From DYRG01 sp041161065 (GTDB lineage: Bacteria > Pseudomonadota > Gammaproteobacteria > Beggiatoales > Beggiatoaceae): 64,000 nt of DNA. The DNA is taken from the NCBI GenBank assembly GCA_041161065.1, contig JBEAVE010000006.1, forward strand, positions 71,941-135,940, written 5' to 3'. This document shows positions 61,668 through 64,000 of the stretch, one piece after another; the first letter of the stretch is position 1, and each line of letters begins with the position of its first letter. A program made the translations under genes and the position numbers. Below the pieces are notes generated by a model that was not told the DNA's origin, searched no databases, and saw nothing but the letters and a program-made list of their open reading frames with translations.

Positions 61668-61687
61668 TTTAATTAATGTTTAATTAA
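61668..61687 (+). promoter_or_regulatory. Candidate operator: two TTTAATTAA repeats
   Basis: Two copies of TTTAATTAA (61668-61676 and 61679-61687) spaced 11 bases start to start, each containing the palindrome TTAATTAA, just after the expected transcription start. They lie one helical turn apart, so a dimeric XRE regulator could bind them. The gene product carries such a domain, so autorepression is inferred; the region is AT-rich, which weakens the case. Confidence 0.4.
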
Positions 61688-61722
61688 CACTTAATCATCA
61701 TTTTTTCTGAAAAGAGGCTGTT

Positions 61723-63870
61723 ATGAACACAAGCAATACCATAAGCAATACTATCAGTTCCATTGAACTTGGAAGTTTTCTTTGTGAACTTAGAGAAAAA
61801 GCAAATATGAAGCAATCAGAATTAGCAAAAAATATTGGTTGGAGTCCAGCTACATTATTACGAGTAGAATCAGGCGAACGTCTATTATCAGATGACGAGC
61901 TGCAAAAACTCGTGAAAAGTATTGGTACTAAAGAAGCGTTAAAATTGCTAGATATACGAAAATATATTTGGCAAGTTTTACCAAGACCACCATTAAACCA
62001 TCCAGACCAATCTACTTTTTTGGAAGCAGAACAAATATTACAACAGTTAGAGGGATTGTGTGAACAACCTGATATTAAACCAGCCTTTCAACGACGCTTG
62101 TCTGACTATTCAACTAAGATAAAAATATCTGTGGAAAAACTGTTAAAAAGAGATCACCAAATTGCATTTATTGGTAGTATCGGTATAGGTAAATCAACAG
62201 CTATTTGTAAACTTACTGATCTAATAATACAAAATAATGGGAAAATTGAGCCAGTATTAGAAACAGGAGGAGGAGGAACAACAATTTGTGAAGTTTATAT
62301 ATCAACTGGCACTAATTATGAAATACGGATTGAGCCATGTACAGATGAAGAAATTCATGCTTATATTAGGGATTTTGCAGAACAATCACGGGCTAAAAAA
62401 GATGATATAGATGGTGAATCACAAGGGATTTCTAAAGAAATTAACCGCGCATTAAGAAATATGTCTGGATTGTTAAGTATAAAAAAAGAAGATGAACAAT
62501 CCAAAGGAAAAAAAGTGCGCATTGATTACGCCAAAAATTTAGCTCAGAAATTTGATTCTCAGCAAGAGTTAGTTGTAGAAATTATAACCCGTATGGCATT
62601 ACATAAAAGAAATACCCGAAACACAACATACCACAACATGACAGGTAAATCTCCTTTACAGTGGCTAAAAGACACTTTTGTAGAAATTAATAATGGTCGT
62701 CATCCTGATTTTACTCTTCCTAAGCGAATTGAAATCATAGTACCATCTTTACCGTTAAATCATGAAGAATGTTCTTCCATTAGTATTATTGACACTAAAG
62801 GAACAGATAAAAATGCTGCTCGAGCAGACTTGGAAAAATACTTAACCGATTTACACACACTAAATGTTCTGTGTTCTAGCTTTAATCAAGCTCCAGATCA
62901 GGGAATACAGTTTGCTCTTGAGCGAGCAAAAAATATAGGCATTCAAACTTTAGAGTTAAATTCTACTTTGCTCGTGCTACCTCGCCCAAGAGAAGCTCTT
63001 GCAATGAAAGATGACTCTGGACATTCCTCGGAATCTTTTCAGGAAGGATACGAATTGAAAGAAGAACAGGTCAAAGCAGCATTAGGTTTTCTTAAACTTG
63101 TTGATTTACCCATTTATTTTTTTAATGCAGAACAGGACGATAATGTAGCTGATTTGCAAGAGTTCTTAAAAAACCGCATATCTGAAGTAAGAAATTCATT
63201 TCGTACAGAATTGAGTGAATTAATTAGAGATGCTGGGATATTAATTACAAATCGAAAAAAAGAACAAATTCAAGCAGTGATTTGTAATGCTGGCAACATA
63301 ATAAAAAGCGCAATAAAAAATTATGATAAATTGCCAGGAATAAGTGCCTATGTATGGGATGATTTACTGAAACAAATAGATGGATCACACGCCAGCACAG
63401 TTAGAGCTACGATTAATCGCCAAGGTTTATGGGCTAACTTAAATTATTATTACCATTTAGGTTATGGAGCTCGCTGGATTGCTGTTAATTTATTAGAAAA
63501 AAGAGTAGCAGATTTTAAAGCAGTTCTTCAAATGCTTTATAATAACGAAGATTATAATGAAGCTCATGCTTTTATTAGACAAGTTGAAAATGCGTTTGAT
63601 TACGAATATTCTGCATTACTTAGTAAAATTCAGACAACTGGTTTGAGCCATTTTAGTCAAGAATTAGCAAGTAACGCAGGCAATTTATGGAGTAATTGTG
63701 AAAGCGAATGGGGAGGTGGTCCTGGTTATAGAGATCGAGTAATTAAACATAATAGAGCTTGGTTTGGAGACTCACTAAGAACAGGGATAGATAAAAAAAT
63801 TAAATCTGAACTTTTGGTAGAGTGGCGAAAACTTCTTGAAACAATTGGTAAGCTAATTGAAGTGGATTAA
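61723..63870 (+). CDS. XRE helix-turn-helix protein fused to a large P-loop GTPase
   Basis: 715-aa protein. Residues about 14-70 are an XRE helix-turn-helix (LGSFLCELREKANMKQSELAKNIGWSPATLLRVESGERLLS). A linker (70-145) leads to a GTPase-like core: G1 IAFIGSIGIGKSTAICKL (about 147-164), a G2-like GGGGTTICEVYI (about 183-194), and G3 ISIIDTKGTDKN (about 352-363); no plain NKxD is seen. The long insert between G2 and G3 and the helical C-terminal half (about 480-715, ending near WSNCESEWGGGPGYRDRVIKHNRAWF) recall dynamin-like or SLIP-GC-type large GTPases, but I do not assign it. No membrane segment. It stands alone with its own promoter and terminator; a regulatory or defence role is possible. 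Confidence 0.7.
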   Translation: MNTSNTISNTISSIELGSFLCELREKANMKQSELAKNIGWSPATLLRVESGERLLSDDELQKLVKSIGTKEALKLLDIRKYIWQVLPRPPLNHPDQSTFLEAEQILQQLEGLCEQPDIKPAFQRRLSDYSTKIKISVEKLLKRDHQIAFIGSIGIGKSTAICKLTDLIIQNNGKIEPVLETGGGGTTICEVYISTGTNYEIRIEPCTDEEIHAYIRDFAEQSRAKKDDIDGESQGISKEINRALRNMSGLLSIKKEDEQSKGKKVRIDYAKNLAQKFDSQQELVVEIITRMALHKRNTRNTTYHNMTGKSPLQWLKDTFVEINNGRHPDFTLPKRIEIIVPSLPLNHEECSSISIIDTKGTDKNAARADLEKYLTDLHTLNVLCSSFNQAPDQGIQFALERAKNIGIQTLELNSTLLVLPRPREALAMKDDSGHSSESFQEGYELKEEQVKAALGFLKLVDLPIYFFNAEQDDNVADLQEFLKNRISEVRNSFRTELSELIRDAGILITNRKKEQIQAVICNAGNIIKSAIKNYDKLPGISAYVWDDLLKQIDGSHASTVRATINRQGLWANLNYYYHLGYGARWIAVNLLEKRVADFKAVLQMLYNNEDYNEAHAFIRQVENAFDYEYSALLSKIQTTGLSHFSQELASNAGNLWSNCESEWGGGPGYRDRVIKHNRAWFGDSLRTGIDKKIKSELLVEWRKLLETIGKLIEVD

Positions 63871-63875
63871 TTTGC

Positions 63876-63904
63876 AATAGTGCGGTTGAAAACCGCACTA
63901 TTTT
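63876..63904 (+). terminator. Intrinsic terminator of the HTH-GTPase gene
   Basis: Perfect 12-bp stem AATAGTGCGGTT (63876-63887) / AACCGCACTATT (63891-63902) with a GAA loop, five bases after the stop codon. The T-run is short. Confidence 0.75.
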
Positions 63905-63948
63905 CAAAGACGACGTATATCTAGTGGATATTCAGAAGTAGAAAACAC

Positions 63949-64000
63949 GGTAGCAGTATAAGCAGTGAGTGATGGTCTTTATATTTCAATTAGTTAGATC
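63949..64000 (-). repeat. Dispersed palindrome-ended repeat, copy D (cut by window end)
   Basis: Read on the minus strand this is CTAACTAATTGAAATATAAA then GACCATCACTCACTGCTTAT and ACTGCTACC, matching the right half of copies A and B in the opposite orientation. The left half lies beyond the window. No gene can be read in 63905-64000. Confidence 0.5.

Noticed and set aside
61741..63870. HTH-GTPase as an ordinary AAA+ or STAND regulator
   Set aside because: No Walker B hhhhDD/DE, sensor Arg or repeat domain was seen; the DxxG pattern fits a GTPase better.

Overview
The window is an AT-rich stretch of a gammaproteobacterial chromosome. The evidence is ordinary gammaproteobacterial housekeeping synteny and gene types: atpD-atpC, ntrB/ntrC, miaB-ybeZ-ybeY-ybeX, mutY-yggX, ubiJ, lptF, and a bifunctional pheA. 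Alongside these are many large sensory proteins, a periplasmic nitrate reductase operon and type I secretion and HlyD parts. A large sulfur oxidiser of the Beggiatoa/Thiotrichales kind would fit, but that is inference from gene content and base composition, not a database match.

Layout. 1-1.8 kb: end of the ATP synthase operon (atpD cut by the window edge, atpC). 1.9-7.7 kb (minus): an ntrB-ntrC two-component operon split by a large type ISP/IIG-like restriction-modification gene and a vapC toxin remnant, with two tandem NtrC-like boxes in front. 7.8-8.6 kb: yajL-like and yidD. 8.8-17 kb: a poly-HAMP chemoreceptor facing a tight three-gene minus-strand operon (M50 protease/HlyD fusion, polyamine-type binding protein, hybrid histidine kinase). 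17-19.6 kb: cupin, pheA, a DM9-repeat protein, rdgB. 19.7-26 kb: miaB-ybeZYX, then a Roadblock / CZB / pseudo-receiver / small GTPase cluster resembling actinobacterial conservons, then a Lys-rich lipoprotein. 26.6-34.6 kb: LapB-type secretion ATPase, uvrD, moeB, dnaQ, a TPM/zinc-ribbon membrane protein, rnhB. 34.6-45.6 kb: four uncharacterised genes running into lptF, nadD, rsfS, a MazG-like pyrophosphohydrolase, mutY, yggX; then trpA, rlmD, a UbiA-family prenyltransferase, mtnD, mtnC, ubiJ. 45.8-52.8 kb (minus): metY and napDAGHBC with a perfect FNR box in front. 53.3-58 kb: tRNA-Arg(CCT), a DUF2889 protein, a coiled-coil/SUMF1 membrane protein with a partner, a secreted small protein and a pentapeptide-repeat protein. 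58.1-61.5 kb: PpiC-type isomerase, bolA, yciI, gatA, gatC. 61.6-63.9 kb: a stand-alone gene joining an XRE helix-turn-helix to a large GTPase, with its own promoter, candidate operator and terminator.

The items I find most unusual are the HTH-GTPase, the conservon-like cluster, the split ntrBC operon, the M50/HlyD-binding protein-kinase operon, the three unknown genes translationally joined to lptF, and a dispersed ~80-bp palindrome-ended repeat seen in at least four intergenic places. No rRNA, CRISPR array, complete insertion sequence, integrase or phage module was seen.
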